A DNA stretch of 62,967 bases from JBAXTE01 sp964653595 (GCA_964653595.1 CAZZHH010000019.1:1-62967), one strand, 5' to 3'. Numbered from the stretch's first letter, positions 9,514-18,843 are shown. The notes: generated from the letters alone by a model not told the origin. Made by a program: numbers and translations.

Positions 9514-10335
9514 ATGTCAGTACATATTTCACAATCCGCAAATAAAGTCACCACCCACGTTTTAAAGAGAATGAAAGAGCATGGAGAAAAAATTGCAATG
9601 CTTACTGCGTATGATTATACCATGGCAACTCTTTTAGACATGGCAAATATAGACGTCATATTAGTTGGAGATTCAGCCTCTAATGTGATGGCTGGGCATC
9701 GTACCACATTGCCAATTACGTTGAATGAGATGATTTATCATGCATCGTCGGTAGTAAGGGGGGTGAAACATGCTTTTGTGGTTGTGGATTTACCTTTTGG
9801 TACTTATCAAGGCAACTCCAAAGAGGCATTAAATTCAGCTATTCGCATCATGAAAGAGTCGGGTGCTGATGCGGTGAAGATTGAAGGTGGTGCAGAAATA
9901 ATTGAATCAGTAAATAGAATTTTAACTGCAGGGATTCCAGTAATGGGCCATTTGGGGTTAACGCCACAATCCATCAATAAATTTGGTACTTATTCGGTAA
10001 GAGCTACCGAAGAGGCAGAAGCCTTAAAATTAATGGAAGACGCTAAGTTATTGGAAGCTGCAGGCTGTTTTTCTATCGTTTTGGAAAAAATTCCTGCTAA
10101 ACTTGCTACGGAAGTTTCAAAAACAGTATCTATTCCTATTATCGGAATTGGTGCTGGTGGGGGAGTAGATGGCCAAGTGTTGGTGCTTCATGATATGTTA
10201 GGAATGACACAACAGTTTTCTCCTCGTTTTTTAAGACGATACCATAATCTAAGTGAAGAGATTATCAATTCTGTTGAATCTTATATCGTGGATGTAAAAA
10301 GACAAGATTTTCCAAACGAGAAAGAACAGTATTAG
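9514..10335 (+). CDS. panB: 3-methyl-2-oxobutanoate hydroxymethyltransferase
   Basis: A 273-residue enzyme of pantothenate (CoA) synthesis that transfers a hydroxymethyl group from methylene-tetrahydrofolate to alpha-ketoisovalerate in the cytoplasm. Family signatures are clear: LTAYDYTMA near residue 32, the metal-binding VGDSASNVMAGH near 52, VDLPFGTYQ near 92, KIEGG near 124, GHLGLTPQ near 147, and the catalytic Glu region VLEKIP near 190. GIGAGGGVDGQVLVLHDMLG follows as the C-terminal signature. I start it at 9514 (MSVHIS) because the -7 promoter box ends at 9489. It is convergent with the kinase gene, 33 bp away, and no panC or panD is in the window. Confidence 0.96.
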   Translation: MSVHISQSANKVTTHVLKRMKEHGEKIAMLTAYDYTMATLLDMANIDVILVGDSASNVMAGHRTTLPITLNEMIYHASSVVRGVKHAFVVVDLPFGTYQGNSKEALNSAIRIMKESGADAVKIEGGAEIIESVNRILTAGIPVMGHLGLTPQSINKFGTYSVRATEEAEALKLMEDAKLLEAAGCFSIVLEKIPAKLATEVSKTVSIPIIGIGAGGGVDGQVLVLHDMLGMTQQFSPRFLRRYHNLSEEIINSVESYIVDVKRQDFPNEKEQY

Positions 10336-10368
10336 AAAGTTGCAAATCAAAGTTGAAAAAAATCAATA

Positions 10369-12771
10369 TTATCGTAAATATTTCGAAATTTTTTCTAGCA
10401 AAATATCTTTAGAAATTGGCTTAGTGATATAGTCGTTACAGCCAGCGTCTATAGCTTTATGTTCATCTCCGCTCATGGCATATGCAGTAGTAGCAATGAT
10501 GATGGAGTTTGGAGATATTTCTTTAATAATTTTAGTTGCATCCAAGCCATTCATGATTGGCATTTTTATGTCCATCAAAATGAGGGCAAATTGTGCCCCT
10601 GATTGAACTAAATCTACAGCCATTTTGCCATTTGTTGCCTCCACGATTTTGTATCCATTTTTTTCGAGCAAAAGTTTCAAGAACATCCTATTTGTAATCT
10701 CATCTTCCACAATAAGTATTGGATAGATGCTTTTTGATTTATCTACAGTTTGAATTGTAGGTTTTATTTCTTTTGTCATAATTTGAATGGGTATTTTGAT
10801 GGTAACACAAGTCCCAGTGCCTTTAGATGATTCTATGTTCATCTCTCCATTTAACACATCTACTAGCCCTTTGGTGATAGATAAACCTAGTCCACTTCCT
10901 TCAAATTTTCGTGTTGCTGAAAAGTCTTCCTGGCTAAAAGGAGTATAAATACTGTGGATTGCATTATCCGAAATTCCCTCGCCATTATCGAGCATTTCGA
11001 TGATCAGAATATTGTCTTCTGTGTTGATGTTTAGTATGTTGCTTCCGTTTTCTGGCGTGAATTTAACTGAATTTGAAACAATGTGATAAATGATTTTTTT
11101 TACAATTTCATCGTCCGTTAAAACCGTTTTATTTTGTAACGATTTGTCAATATTTACTTCAAAATGGATGTTTTTTCTTAATATTTCGGGTTTGAACTTT
11201 GCATAAAGGTGGTGCGTTAAAGCCTCAATCGAGAATTGTGTTGTGTTTTTAGTGATATTTTTTGAAACAATTAACGAAATATCCATGTAATCGTTAATGG
11301 TATTGATGAGTCTATCTATACTTTCATTGAGCAACTTTTTGTATTGATATTTTTCCATATTGGTAAGGGTGCCGTCTAATATCATTTCACTGAAGTTGAC
11401 AATGCCATTGAGCGGTGTGCGAATTTCGTGAGATATGTTGTTTAAAAATGCAGTTTTAAGTCTGTCGCTTGCTTCTGCTTGATTTTTAGCATATTCTAAT
11501 TCAATTGAAGTCTCTTTTAACTTAGTGATATCGCTGATAGAGAACAATACTGCCTTGCTCTGGTAGTAATTGATTGTTTGCCCAATGACAAGAATCCATT
11601 TTTCAATGCCTGATTTAGTGATGATTTTAAGTTCATACTCATTGATAAACTCTTTATTGTTTAATCTATTTTGAAAGTTCTCTTTTGCAAATTCATAAAA
11701 ATCGGGATGAATAATTTCTAGAAAGTGCTTGGTAGACAATTCTTCGTGTGTATATTCCGTCAGAATTGTTGAGAAAGGATTGGTATATACCCATAAGTCA
11801 TCTTTCATTATCATGATGCCATAGGGCGATACGTTAGCTAGTGTTCTGAATTTTTCTTCACTCTCTAAAATTGTTTTTTCAAAATTTACCCGATCTGTAA
11901 TGTCACTTAAAATAAAAAGTACTGACTTTATACCATTATAAACTACTTGAGTCCTGCGTATTATTACCTGCTTTATTTCGTTGTGTCTATTGTAAACTTC
12001 AATTTGATAGTCTTCCAAAGGCTCGTTGCTGCTTTGTTTTTGAATCATTTCCCGTACCATGGGTTTGAATTTTTCAACTACTTTGGAATCTATGTCAATG
12101 TTTATATTGGTATTGGTTGAGTTAATATTTAGCTCTTCGCGACTAATTTTATTAGCATAAACAATTTTTTCGTAATCGTGAATAAAGATGTAGTTTGGTA
12201 GATGCTCTAAAAGGTTGGTAAACTGTTTTTCTTGTTCAAACAGTTTGATTTTTGTTTTAATGGTTTCGGATATATCTTTGGTTACACCATGGATTGCACA
12301 AAAGTCGCCATTTTCATCAAAAACGGGAGTGATGCTCAACTCTCCCCATTTTGTAGATCCATTTTTACAAATATATTCCAATTCTATGGTAAAGGTGGTA
12401 TCTGGGTTTTTTGTACCCCTGTTCTTAAATTCTGCCCCATGAACTAGTAGTGCATTTTTTGCTTTTTGTGCAGATTCGGGAGTAAATCGATCGTGGATAC
12501 TTTGGGCTAGATATTCTTTTTCGTTATATCCAGTGAAATTTACAATAGAAGAGGATACATACGTGCTTTTTCCAGTTAAATCCATTAGCCAAAAAACATC
12601 CTTACTTTTGTACTTGTTTATTATTTGATGAATGGTGCTATCAGACAATAAATCACTGGGATCTAAATTATATCTTTTGAGCATCTTTTCTATCTCAATA
12701 TATTTATTTAGCAGAGTGGTATACTCTTCTTCGAGTTGCTTATATTTTGAAAATAGGTTGCTAGTATTCAA
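10369..12771 (-). CDS. PAS-domain hybrid histidine kinase
   Basis: An 800-residue hybrid sensor kinase. After a coiled-coil start (about 10-35) come three PAS domains: 50-170 with a PAC motif ending in GVTKDIS, 185-300 ending in FILSDIT, and 305-420 ending in FSISDIT. The HisKA domain carries phospho-acceptor His448 in NISHEIRTPLNG. The HATPase domain has the N-box at 563-571, DNGEGI at 595-600 and GSGLGL at 625-630. A C-terminal receiver (685-800) has acidic residues 689-690, phospho-acceptor Asp734 and Lys784. No membrane segment is visible, so it is cytoplasmic and may sense a ligand or redox state. No output gene is adjacent. Confidence 0.94.
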   Translation of the reverse strand: MNTSNLFSKYKQLEEEYTTLLNKYIEIEKMLKRYNLDPSDLLSDSTIHQIINKYKSKDVFWLMDLTGKSTYVSSSIVNFTGYNEKEYLAQSIHDRFTPESAQKAKNALLVHGAEFKNRGTKNPDTTFTIELEYICKNGSTKWGELSITPVFDENGDFCAIHGVTKDISETIKTKIKLFEQEKQFTNLLEHLPNYIFIHDYEKIVYANKISREELNINSTNTNINIDIDSKVVEKFKPMVREMIQKQSSNEPLEDYQIEVYNRHNEIKQVIIRRTQVVYNGIKSVLFILSDITDRVNFEKTILESEEKFRTLANVSPYGIMIMKDDLWVYTNPFSTILTEYTHEELSTKHFLEIIHPDFYEFAKENFQNRLNNKEFINEYELKIITKSGIEKWILVIGQTINYYQSKAVLFSISDITKLKETSIELEYAKNQAEASDRLKTAFLNNISHEIRTPLNGIVNFSEMILDGTLTNMEKYQYKKLLNESIDRLINTINDYMDISLIVSKNITKNTTQFSIEALTHHLYAKFKPEILRKNIHFEVNIDKSLQNKTVLTDDEIVKKIIYHIVSNSVKFTPENGSNILNINTEDNILIIEMLDNGEGISDNAIHSIYTPFSQEDFSATRKFEGSGLGLSITKGLVDVLNGEMNIESSKGTGTCVTIKIPIQIMTKEIKPTIQTVDKSKSIYPILIVEDEITNRMFLKLLLEKNGYKIVEATNGKMAVDLVQSGAQFALILMDIKMPIMNGLDATKIIKEISPNSIIIATTAYAMSGDEHKAIDAGCNDYITKPISKDILLEKISKYLR

Positions 12772-12807
12772 TTTTTATAGTTTTTTATAATATTTACATA
12801 TTGTTGA

Positions 12808-12838
12808 CAAATATAAGCCTTTTTTAGTAAAACTACAA
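12808..12838 (-). promoter_or_regulatory. Promoter of the hybrid kinase gene
   Basis: On the minus strand TTG (12836-12838) and TATATTTG (12808-12815) are 20 bp apart, an exact match to the Bacteroidota promoter. A second TATATTTG lies 40 bp further upstream (12848-12855) within a repeat of AACAAATATAA or a near variant, so two start points are possible. Confidence 0.7.
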
Positions 12839-12926
12839 GGTGGTTAACAAATATAACTCTTAATTTTGATTCTAATGGAATCTTTTTTTTGATAAATAAA
12901 TGTTTTTTCTACAAGATAAAATAGTG

Positions 12927-12934
12927 TAAATTTG
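12927..12934 (+). promoter_or_regulatory. -7 box of hisS
   Basis: TAAATTTG matches TAnnTTTG. Only 12 bp separate it from the ATG at 12947, so the transcript would be nearly leaderless. The TTG at 12932 is part of this box and is not taken as the start. Confidence 0.6.
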
Positions 12935-12946
12935 CAAAAAAAAGAA

Positions 12947-14311
12947 ATGGCAACATCCAGTCCAACGATACCAAAAGGAACCCGTGATTTTTCGCCCCTC
13001 GAAATGTCGCGTCGCAACTATATCTTCTCCACTATAAAAACCGTTTTCGAAAAGTACGGATACGCACCCATCGAGACGCCTTCCATGGAAAACCTGTCGA
13101 CCCTCATGGGGAAATACGGTGAAGAGGGAGATAAACTGCTTTTCAAAGTCCTCAATTCCGGCGATTTCCTCTCCAAAGTCTCGCTCGAAAACACCGATTC
13201 AAAGAAAATGACCACCGCTATTTGCGAAAAAGGGCTGCGCTACGACCTTACCGTGCCCTTCGCCCGTTACGTGGTGATGCATCAGAATGAACTCACTTTC
13301 CCATTTAAAAGATACCAAATCCAGCCCGTATGGCGTGCCGACAAACCCCAAAAAGGACGCTACCGCGAATTCTATCAATGCGATGCCGACATTATCGGAA
13401 GCAAATCGCTGATCAATGAAACGGAGCTGGTGGCTATCATCAAAAACATATTCGATGCGCTGAAAATTTCGGTGACCATCAAGATGAACAACCGCAAGAT
13501 CTTATCCGCCATCGCCGAAATGATCGGAGCTCCGGAAAAGATCATCGACATCACCGTCGCCATTGACAAACTAGACAAAATAGGTCTCGAAAATGTGAAC
13601 AAAGAACTGATACTAAAAGGGCTCTCGCAAGAGATGATCGATAAAATCCAACCCATCATCAACCTCAGCGGTAGCAATGAATCGAAGATTGAAGTGTTAA
13701 GTTCATTGTTCGAGACCGTTGAAATTGGCAAAAAGGGCGTGGAAGAGATGAAAGCGGTCTTTAACTATGTCAAAGCCATGGGCATCGATTGCAATCTGGA
13801 ACTAGACCTGACCTTGGCCCGCGGGCTGAACTACTACACCGGAGCCATCTTCGAAGTGAAAGCAGACGAAGCAGTCATGGGAAGCATTTCCGGAGGCGGA
13901 CGTTACGATGACCTGACAGGGATTTTCGGACTGAAAGATATGTCAGGAGTTGGCATTTCGTTTGGGGCCGACCGTATTTACGACGTTCTGAACGAACTCA
14001 ACCGGTTCCCTGAAACACTCGCTTCCATCACCAAGGTCTTGTTTTGCAACTTCGGCACAACCGAAGAGGAGTTCTCCCTCCCCTATGTGAACAAGTTGCG
14101 TGATACTGGCGTGAACTGCGAAATTTACCCAGAAAACGCAAAAATGAAAAAGCAATTTTCATATGCCGACAATAAAAACATCCCGTTTGTGGTCATCTGC
14201 GGAGAAAACGAGATGAATGAAGGCGTTTTCAACGTGAAAAACATGAAAACTGGGGAACAGTCAAAAATCAAGAAAGAGGAATTGGTTGACTTCTTGGTAA
14301 ATACTATCTAA
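12947..14311 (+). CDS. hisS: Histidyl-tRNA synthetase
   Basis: A 454-residue class II aminoacyl-tRNA synthetase that charges tRNA-His in the cytoplasm. The N-terminal IPKGTRDFSP, motif 2 with GRYREFYQCDADI near residue 140, LARGLNYYTGAIFE near 285 and the motif 3 stretch SGGGRYDDL near 310 are typical. The C-terminal anticodon-binding domain follows (about 365-454). The ATG at 12947 is chosen because the promoter -7 box ends at 12934. The gene is markedly richer in G and C, with C-ending codons, than genes around it, a feature shared with hutH downstream. hutH starts 28 bp after the stop, so the two are probably one transcript. Confidence 0.96.
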   Translation: MATSSPTIPKGTRDFSPLEMSRRNYIFSTIKTVFEKYGYAPIETPSMENLSTLMGKYGEEGDKLLFKVLNSGDFLSKVSLENTDSKKMTTAICEKGLRYDLTVPFARYVVMHQNELTFPFKRYQIQPVWRADKPQKGRYREFYQCDADIIGSKSLINETELVAIIKNIFDALKISVTIKMNNRKILSAIAEMIGAPEKIIDITVAIDKLDKIGLENVNKELILKGLSQEMIDKIQPIINLSGSNESKIEVLSSLFETVEIGKKGVEEMKAVFNYVKAMGIDCNLELDLTLARGLNYYTGAIFEVKADEAVMGSISGGGRYDDLTGIFGLKDMSGVGISFGADRIYDVLNELNRFPETLASITKVLFCNFGTTEEEFSLPYVNKLRDTGVNCEIYPENAKMKKQFSYADNKNIPFVVICGENEMNEGVFNVKNMKTGEQSKIKKEELVDFLVNTI

Positions 14312-14339
14312 AAAAAAACAGGAAAAAGAAAAAATAGAA

Positions 14340-15836
14340 ATGAAAAAACATCTAATTTCGGCTGAACATCTCACTTTCGAGACCATTCATGCCATTATTT
14401 CGCAAGACATCAAGTTGGAATTATCCGCTGATGCTAAGCTCAGAATTGAAAAATGCAGAAATTATCTCGATCAAAAAATGACTGACATCGAGCGTCCGGT
14501 ATACGGTATCACCACCGGTTTTGGATCGTTATGCAACATCACCATTCCAGCTGAAGACTTAAGCACATTACAAAAAAACCTGGTCATGTCGCATGCATGC
14601 GGACTGGGCGAAGAGGTGCCACAAGAAATTGTGAAACTGATGTTGCTTTTGAAAATCCATGCGTTATCACTAGGGCACTCAGGTGTACAAGTGATTACCG
14701 TTGAGCGTTTGATCGAACTCTTCAACAACAATATCTTACCACTTGTTTACCAACAAGGATCTTTAGGAGCTTCCGGCGATTTGGCCCCATTGGCGCACCT
14801 TTCACTCCCACTTTTGGGCATGGGAGAAGTCTATTTCGAAGGCAAACGCACCGACATGGAAGTGGTGAACAAAAAAATGGGCTGGGAACCGATCACGCTG
14901 AAATCAAAAGAAGGTTTGGCTCTTTTGAACGGAACACAATTTATGAGTGCATACGGAACCTACATGGTGATGAAAGCACAAAAGATATCCGATCTTGCCG
15001 ACATCATCGGAGCCACCTCGTTGGAAGCGTATGATGGCAGAATCGAACCATTCCACCAACTGATCCACCAAATTCGCCCACATCGCGGACAGCTGAAAAC
15101 AGCCGAAAATTTCAACAACCTGCTGAACGGTTCACAAATCATCGTTCAGGCGAAAGCACACGTTCAGGATCCCTATTCATTCCGTTGCATCCCGCAAGTT
15201 CACGGTGCCAGCAAAGACACCATCGATTACGTGGCATCCGTTGTTGAGACAGAAATCAATTCGGTTACCGACAATCCAACCGTTTTCCCTGATGAAGACC
15301 TGGTGATTTCAGCCGGCAACTTCCACGGACAGCCATTGGCATTGGTGTTGGACTTTTTAGCCATTGCATTGGCGGAACTGGGCAACATTTCGGAACGCAG
15401 AATCTATCAACTGATTGCCGGAAAACGCAACTTACCATCGTTCTTGGTAGCCGCTCCGGGATTGAATTCAGGTTTTATGATTCCTCAATATACCGCCGCT
15501 TCTATCGTAAGCCAAAGCAAAACGTTGACCATGCCATCCTCCAGCGACTCCATCGAGTCGTCACAAGGACAGGAAGACCACGTGAGCATGGGCGCCAACG
15601 CGGCCACCAAAACATACCGTATTTTGGGCAATACCGAACGCGTTTTGGCCATCGAGTTGATGAATGCTGCACAGGCATTGGAATTCCGCCGTCCGTTGAT
15701 CTCTTCCCCTTTTATCGAAGCATTCGTTAAAGAATACCGTCAACACATTCCATTTATCGAAAACGACTCGGTGATGTATCCGTTGATGAACAAATCTGTA
15801 GAATTCTTGCAAAATATCGAGATTCAATTACCGTAA
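14340..15836 (+). CDS. hutH: Histidine ammonia-lyase
   Basis: A 498-residue lyase that removes ammonia from L-histidine to give urocanate, the first step of histidine catabolism. The MIO cofactor triad Ala144-Ser145-Gly146 sits in GSLGASGDLAPLAHLS, the catalytic Tyr55 in YGITTGFG, and the family motif GNFHGQP lies near 328. No other hut gene (hutU, hutI, hutG or ftcD) is in the window, so the pathway must be completed elsewhere, or the enzyme serves another purpose. It is downstream of hisS in the same GC-rich block. A tyrosine ammonia-lyase role is possible in principle, but overall similarity to HutH is stronger. Confidence 0.92.
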   Translation: MKKHLISAEHLTFETIHAIISQDIKLELSADAKLRIEKCRNYLDQKMTDIERPVYGITTGFGSLCNITIPAEDLSTLQKNLVMSHACGLGEEVPQEIVKLMLLLKIHALSLGHSGVQVITVERLIELFNNNILPLVYQQGSLGASGDLAPLAHLSLPLLGMGEVYFEGKRTDMEVVNKKMGWEPITLKSKEGLALLNGTQFMSAYGTYMVMKAQKISDLADIIGATSLEAYDGRIEPFHQLIHQIRPHRGQLKTAENFNNLLNGSQIIVQAKAHVQDPYSFRCIPQVHGASKDTIDYVASVVETEINSVTDNPTVFPDEDLVISAGNFHGQPLALVLDFLAIALAELGNISERRIYQLIAGKRNLPSFLVAAPGLNSGFMIPQYTAASIVSQSKTLTMPSSSDSIESSQGQEDHVSMGANAATKTYRILGNTERVLAIELMNAAQALEFRRPLISSPFIEAFVKEYRQHIPFIENDSVMYPLMNKSVEFLQNIEIQLP

Positions 15837-16217
15837 CGGACTTCTAAAAATCCATTTTTTAGCGTTAGACTGCAAAATTAAAATCCTCATTTACAGAAGT
15901 AAACTCCGGTTTTAATTTATTGTCTGCCTCAAAAAATTAACTTCGTTGAGCTCGCAAGCTCGGTTGAATTTTTAGAAACCCTCTTATTTGGAACTGATAT
16001 TTTCGTTTATAAAAAAAGAGGCAAATAATTTGCCTCTTTTTTTATATTGTCATAAATGATAGATTTGATTAGAGTCAAAAAAAAAAAAAACTTATTATTC
16101 GATAAGAAAACGGCGATCCTTTAGTAATCAGATTTGAGGCATTTGCTGTAACGGATATAGCGTCTCGATAGTTATTGATATAACTGAGGAAAATAACCTA
16201 TTTTTCATTACAAGAAC
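15837..16217. other. Intergenic region after hutH
   Basis: It contains a near-palindromic hairpin around GAGCTCGCAAGCTC (about 15943-15972), the terminator at 16011-16045 and a run of 12 or so A at 16079-16090. In one frame on the minus strand, 16091-16185 reads as a short peptide-like string without stops, but without a start, so no gene is called. Confidence 0.5.
16011..16045. terminator. Bidirectional terminator after hutH
   Basis: A 15-bp stem (16011-16025 with 16029-16043) has a 3-nt loop and contains GAGGCAAA/TTTGCCTC. A-run and T-run flank it, so it can stop transcription from hutH and also from the minus strand. The same stem core recurs at 20441-20470. Confidence 0.9.
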
Positions 16218-16841
16218 TTAGGTGAAGTTGGCAGAATTATTTTGGTAATTGGATGGCACAAACTGCATAAATTCATAACCAAATCTCGAACTACCGTCTA
16301 CCCGATTAGAATTATTCCCATTTCCACCGCCGGGTGTGGTCATCACAATCTTTAAACGATCGGCACCACCCCACTGATTTTCAAAATCATCACTCCAATT
16401 TATGATGGCATCCGATCTGTTGGTTGTACCATCTTGGGTTTGCAAACCTACATACATGGCATCTGAGTTTTCCTTTGCAAACATACCGGTACGCATCCAA
16501 GCACGCCAGCCTGCACCGCCGTAATTATTGCTGTTGTTTGGCCCTTCCAAATGCAACATGGCCATGGGGGTTTGAGTGGCAAAGTAATTATTTAACCCGA
16601 TACCAAAATAACCGGTTACGTTTTGATTTACACCGTTGATATTGGCTATTGCTGAATTATTCAACCGCGCACGCACCACACCGTTGGTTTTAAACCATAA
16701 TGGAATAACATTGTTATCCCATCCTAAATAACGATTGTTAACGTTGGCATTTGAAGGCGCATTTGTGCTTGCTGTTGTTGACTGCGCTGATAAGTCACTA
16801 GCAATAATGGCTAGCAGTAACAAAATTATTATTTTTTTCAT
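16218..16841 (-). CDS. Small secreted protein, copy A of duplicated unit
   Basis: A 207-residue exported protein with signal peptide MKKIIILLLLAIIASDLSAQ. It shares the block INGVNQNVTGYFGIGLNNYF and then a PMAMLHLEGPNN / GWRAWMRTG stretch with the broken paralog at 18370-18816. The family is common in Bacteroidota, resembles repetitive tail-fibre or structural proteins and has no known biochemical function. The C-terminus stops abruptly after a GYEFMQFVPSN segment with no sorting domain, so it may be a truncated version of a longer family (inference). It follows the type B protein on the same strand after only 15 bp, so it is very likely translated from the same mRNA. Confidence 0.7.
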   Translation of the reverse strand: MKKIIILLLLAIIASDLSAQSTTASTNAPSNANVNNRYLGWDNNVIPLWFKTNGVVRARLNNSAIANINGVNQNVTGYFGIGLNNYFATQTPMAMLHLEGPNNSNNYGGAGWRAWMRTGMFAKENSDAMYVGLQTQDGTTNRSDAIINWSDDFENQWGGADRLKIVMTTPGGGNGNNSNRVDGSSRFGYEFMQFVPSNYQNNSANFT

Positions 16842-16856
16842 TTATATTATTGATTG

Positions 16857-17828
16857 TTATCTCAATAATTGAATAGAACCTTTGTATGTTTTTTTGTTGC
16901 CTAATTGCAGAACATAATAATACACTCCATCACTACAAGGTTTACCATTGCTATCGCCATCCCATTCTACTTTGTTTGAAACATCATGTTCGAATACCTT
17001 ATTGCCCCATCTGTCATAGATCCTAATCAAGCCAATTTCACCTCTCAGATTAATAATAAATCTATCATTAAACCCATCATTATTTGGAGTAAACACATTG
17101 GTTAAAAAGATATCTTCTTCTATTTCAGTCAAACTAACATCATCAATATAATAATATGTTTCTCCAAGAGTATCTTTTTCATCAATTTCAAGAGCATCTG
17201 TGTATTGACTATATGAAAAATTTCCGATCGTGAGATATTCTTCGCCACCTATAGCTGTATATATCAAACTTAACTCAATCCAATTAATTGTATCAGTGAT
17301 ATATTGATTGAAAAGATAAGATGGCGCAACATTAAGGATAGCAGTTCCATTATTTGTGACTGAATTATTTGAAAATAAAACACCTAAATTTTTAATGGTA
17401 TATTTTGAAATTTCACTCACGGATAATTGAAATTTCAATTTATACTTGTAGCCACTATTAAGAGGATTAATTAGTTTAATTTGAAGATATTCTATACAAT
17501 CGCTGCTCGTATCAAGCCAACTAACATATGTCCCAAAGCCAGCATATCCAAATCCTGTTTTCGGGTATTGATAACCGTATCTGTTGTTCGGTATTCCAAT
17601 ATCAAAAAAGTTTGGACATAGGTTGGTTGTGCACATATTAAAATAGTCGGGAGATCCAAGTGTTGGGCTATACCAATATTTAGCATAAGTAATCTGGCCA
17701 ACATTATCCGGGCATGTGTCGTGTTCCTCAAAGCTCCCGTTAGGCACAAGGTTTACTTGTGCTTTTGCCGAGATATGCATTGCAAACAGAAGGGCACAGA
17801 AAACAATATATAAAAAAGGTCTATTCAA
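16857..17828 (-). CDS. T9SS type B secreted protein, copy A
   Basis: A 323-residue secreted protein. Signal peptide about 1-23 (ending AKAQ), then a jelly-roll-like domain opening with VNLVPNGSFEEHDTCP, then a type B T9SS sorting domain (gliding-motility-associated C-terminal domain) from about 240, with VFTPNNDGFNDRF, IYDRWGNKVFEH, WDGDSNGKPCSDGVYYY and a final GSIQLLR. The first 40 residues are nearly identical to the paralog at 18844-19827, whereas the middle domain is strongly diverged. Likely role: surface adhesin or glycan-binding protein (inference). A TATCTTTG -7 box (17867-17874, minus strand) gives a leader of about 30 nt, and an (AC)16 tract lies about 200 bp upstream of the start. 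Confidence 0.82.
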   Translation of the reverse strand: MNRPFLYIVFCALLFAMHISAKAQVNLVPNGSFEEHDTCPDNVGQITYAKYWYSPTLGSPDYFNMCTTNLCPNFFDIGIPNNRYGYQYPKTGFGYAGFGTYVSWLDTSSDCIEYLQIKLINPLNSGYKYKLKFQLSVSEISKYTIKNLGVLFSNNSVTNNGTAILNVAPSYLFNQYITDTINWIELSLIYTAIGGEEYLTIGNFSYSQYTDALEIDEKDTLGETYYYIDDVSLTEIEEDIFLTNVFTPNNDGFNDRFIINLRGEIGLIRIYDRWGNKVFEHDVSNKVEWDGDSNGKPCSDGVYYYVLQLGNKKTYKGSIQLLR

Positions 17829-17866
17829 TTATTTATTATTAATTTTTGTTTGTTAATTTTCACACA

Positions 17867-17874
17867 CAAAGATA
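17867..17874 (-). promoter_or_regulatory. -7 box of type B gene copy A
   Basis: CAAAGATA on the plus strand reads TATCTTTG on the coding strand, 38 bp before the start at 17828. The -33 position is only TTTC, so the box is not a perfect promoter. Confidence 0.5.
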
Positions 17875-17922
17875 GTGTGTATTCTTGAGATTTGAAATTT
17901 GTTTATCTCTATTGTCTGTGAA

Positions 17923-17972
17923 ATTTTCAATATTTTTTACCCTTTCATTCCCTGAAGGGAAATATTGAAAAT
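17923..17972. repeat. Nested hairpin upstream of type B gene copy A
   Basis: Perfect 13-bp arms, ATTTTCAATATTT (17923-17935) and AAATATTGAAAAT (17960-17972), enclose a second stem CCCTT (17940-17944) with AAGGG (17955-17959). There is no T run, so it is not a simple terminator. It lies between the (AC)16 tract and the -7 box. Confidence 0.75.
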
Positions 17973-18028
17973 TCATCAAACAACTTTGTCATCTCAAATT
18001 ACGGGGGCTTGTGGGGGCGAATTGCATT

Positions 18029-18066
<38 letters not shown>

Positions 18067-18280
18067 CAGCTGGTGTATATATGTAATATCAGGCATTTGA
18101 CAGTGGTTGGTCATGGCAAAATAAGTACGGATTAATAAACGAATTGAACTTAGTCGGTTAATTTTTGCGTAAAGATAGTAAATAATTACAATTAACAAAG
18201 TTTGTGTTGAAAAATATTTCTTAAGGGGAATGTAAGTCTGTAATTTTTAACCATATTTAAATGACATCTGAGTTTTCCTT

Positions 18281-18397
18281 CATATTTAGGCAATGTTGAA
18301 TTTCAGAAATTGTAAACCGAACTGGAATTTTTACATTGCCTTAATGCCCGAAATGAAGAGACCAGAACTTTAGACAATGAAAAACACAATCATTTCG
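18281..18397. other. Insertion that breaks small gene copy B
   Basis: Comparison with the intact paralog shows CATCTGAGTTTTCCTT (ending 18280) and GGCAAATGTTCCGGTG-like sequence (from 18397) are contiguous there but separated here by about 117 bp. The insert contains inverted repeats: TTTAGGCAATGT (18285-18296) with ACATTGCCTTAA, and CCCGAAATGA with TCATTTCGG. It also has a direct echo, TTTAGACAATGA. No open reading frame or target duplication is evident. Confidence 0.7.
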
Positions 18398-18816
18398 GCA
18401 AATGTTCCGGTGCGCATCCAAGCACGCCATCCAAAGCCAGTCATATTGCCAGAATTGTTTGGCCCTTCCAAATGCAACATAGCCATGGGAGAATTGTTGG
18501 CAAAGTAATTATTCAATCCGATGCCAAAATAGCCGGTGACGTTTTGATTTACACCGTTTATATTGGCTGTTTGATTTCCATTTAATCTGGTTCTACATAC
18601 GCTTGCAGTGTATGTGTATATTCCGGAATTCCAGAATGTGCCGAAAATATTGTTACTGTTACCGATACCAGCTTGATAATTTCCCCCTCTAAACCATGCC
18701 TGGTTGTTTTGTGGATTTGAATTTGGGGGATATCCAATCGGATTTCCTATTGGTTGTGCCATTATAGAAGTGCTTGAAAAAAGCACTATTGCTAGAATTT
18801 TTATTTTAAAATTCAT
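18370..18816 (-). pseudogene. Broken small secreted protein, copy B
   Basis: Reads as 148 residues: signal peptide ending in SIMAQ, then the family block INGVNQNVTGYFGIGLNNYF and PMAMLHLEGPNN, GWRAWMRTG. It then departs into FAEMIVFFIV and stops, where the paralog at 16218-16841 continues with AKENSDAMYVG. The matching DNA for KENSD is still present about 117 bp further on (18261-18280), so an insertion truncated the gene. It lies 27 bp after the type B gene copy B on the same strand, matching the order in copy A. A short protein could still be made and exported. Confidence 0.75.
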
Positions 18817-18843
18817 ATTGTTTATTGTTGTTAATTATTGTAC

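Noticed and set aside
16091..16185. Minus-strand frame without stops after the small secreted gene.
   Set aside because: No start codon, no RBS and no homolog in the window. It could be a remnant of the C-terminus of the small protein family, but evidence is too thin.
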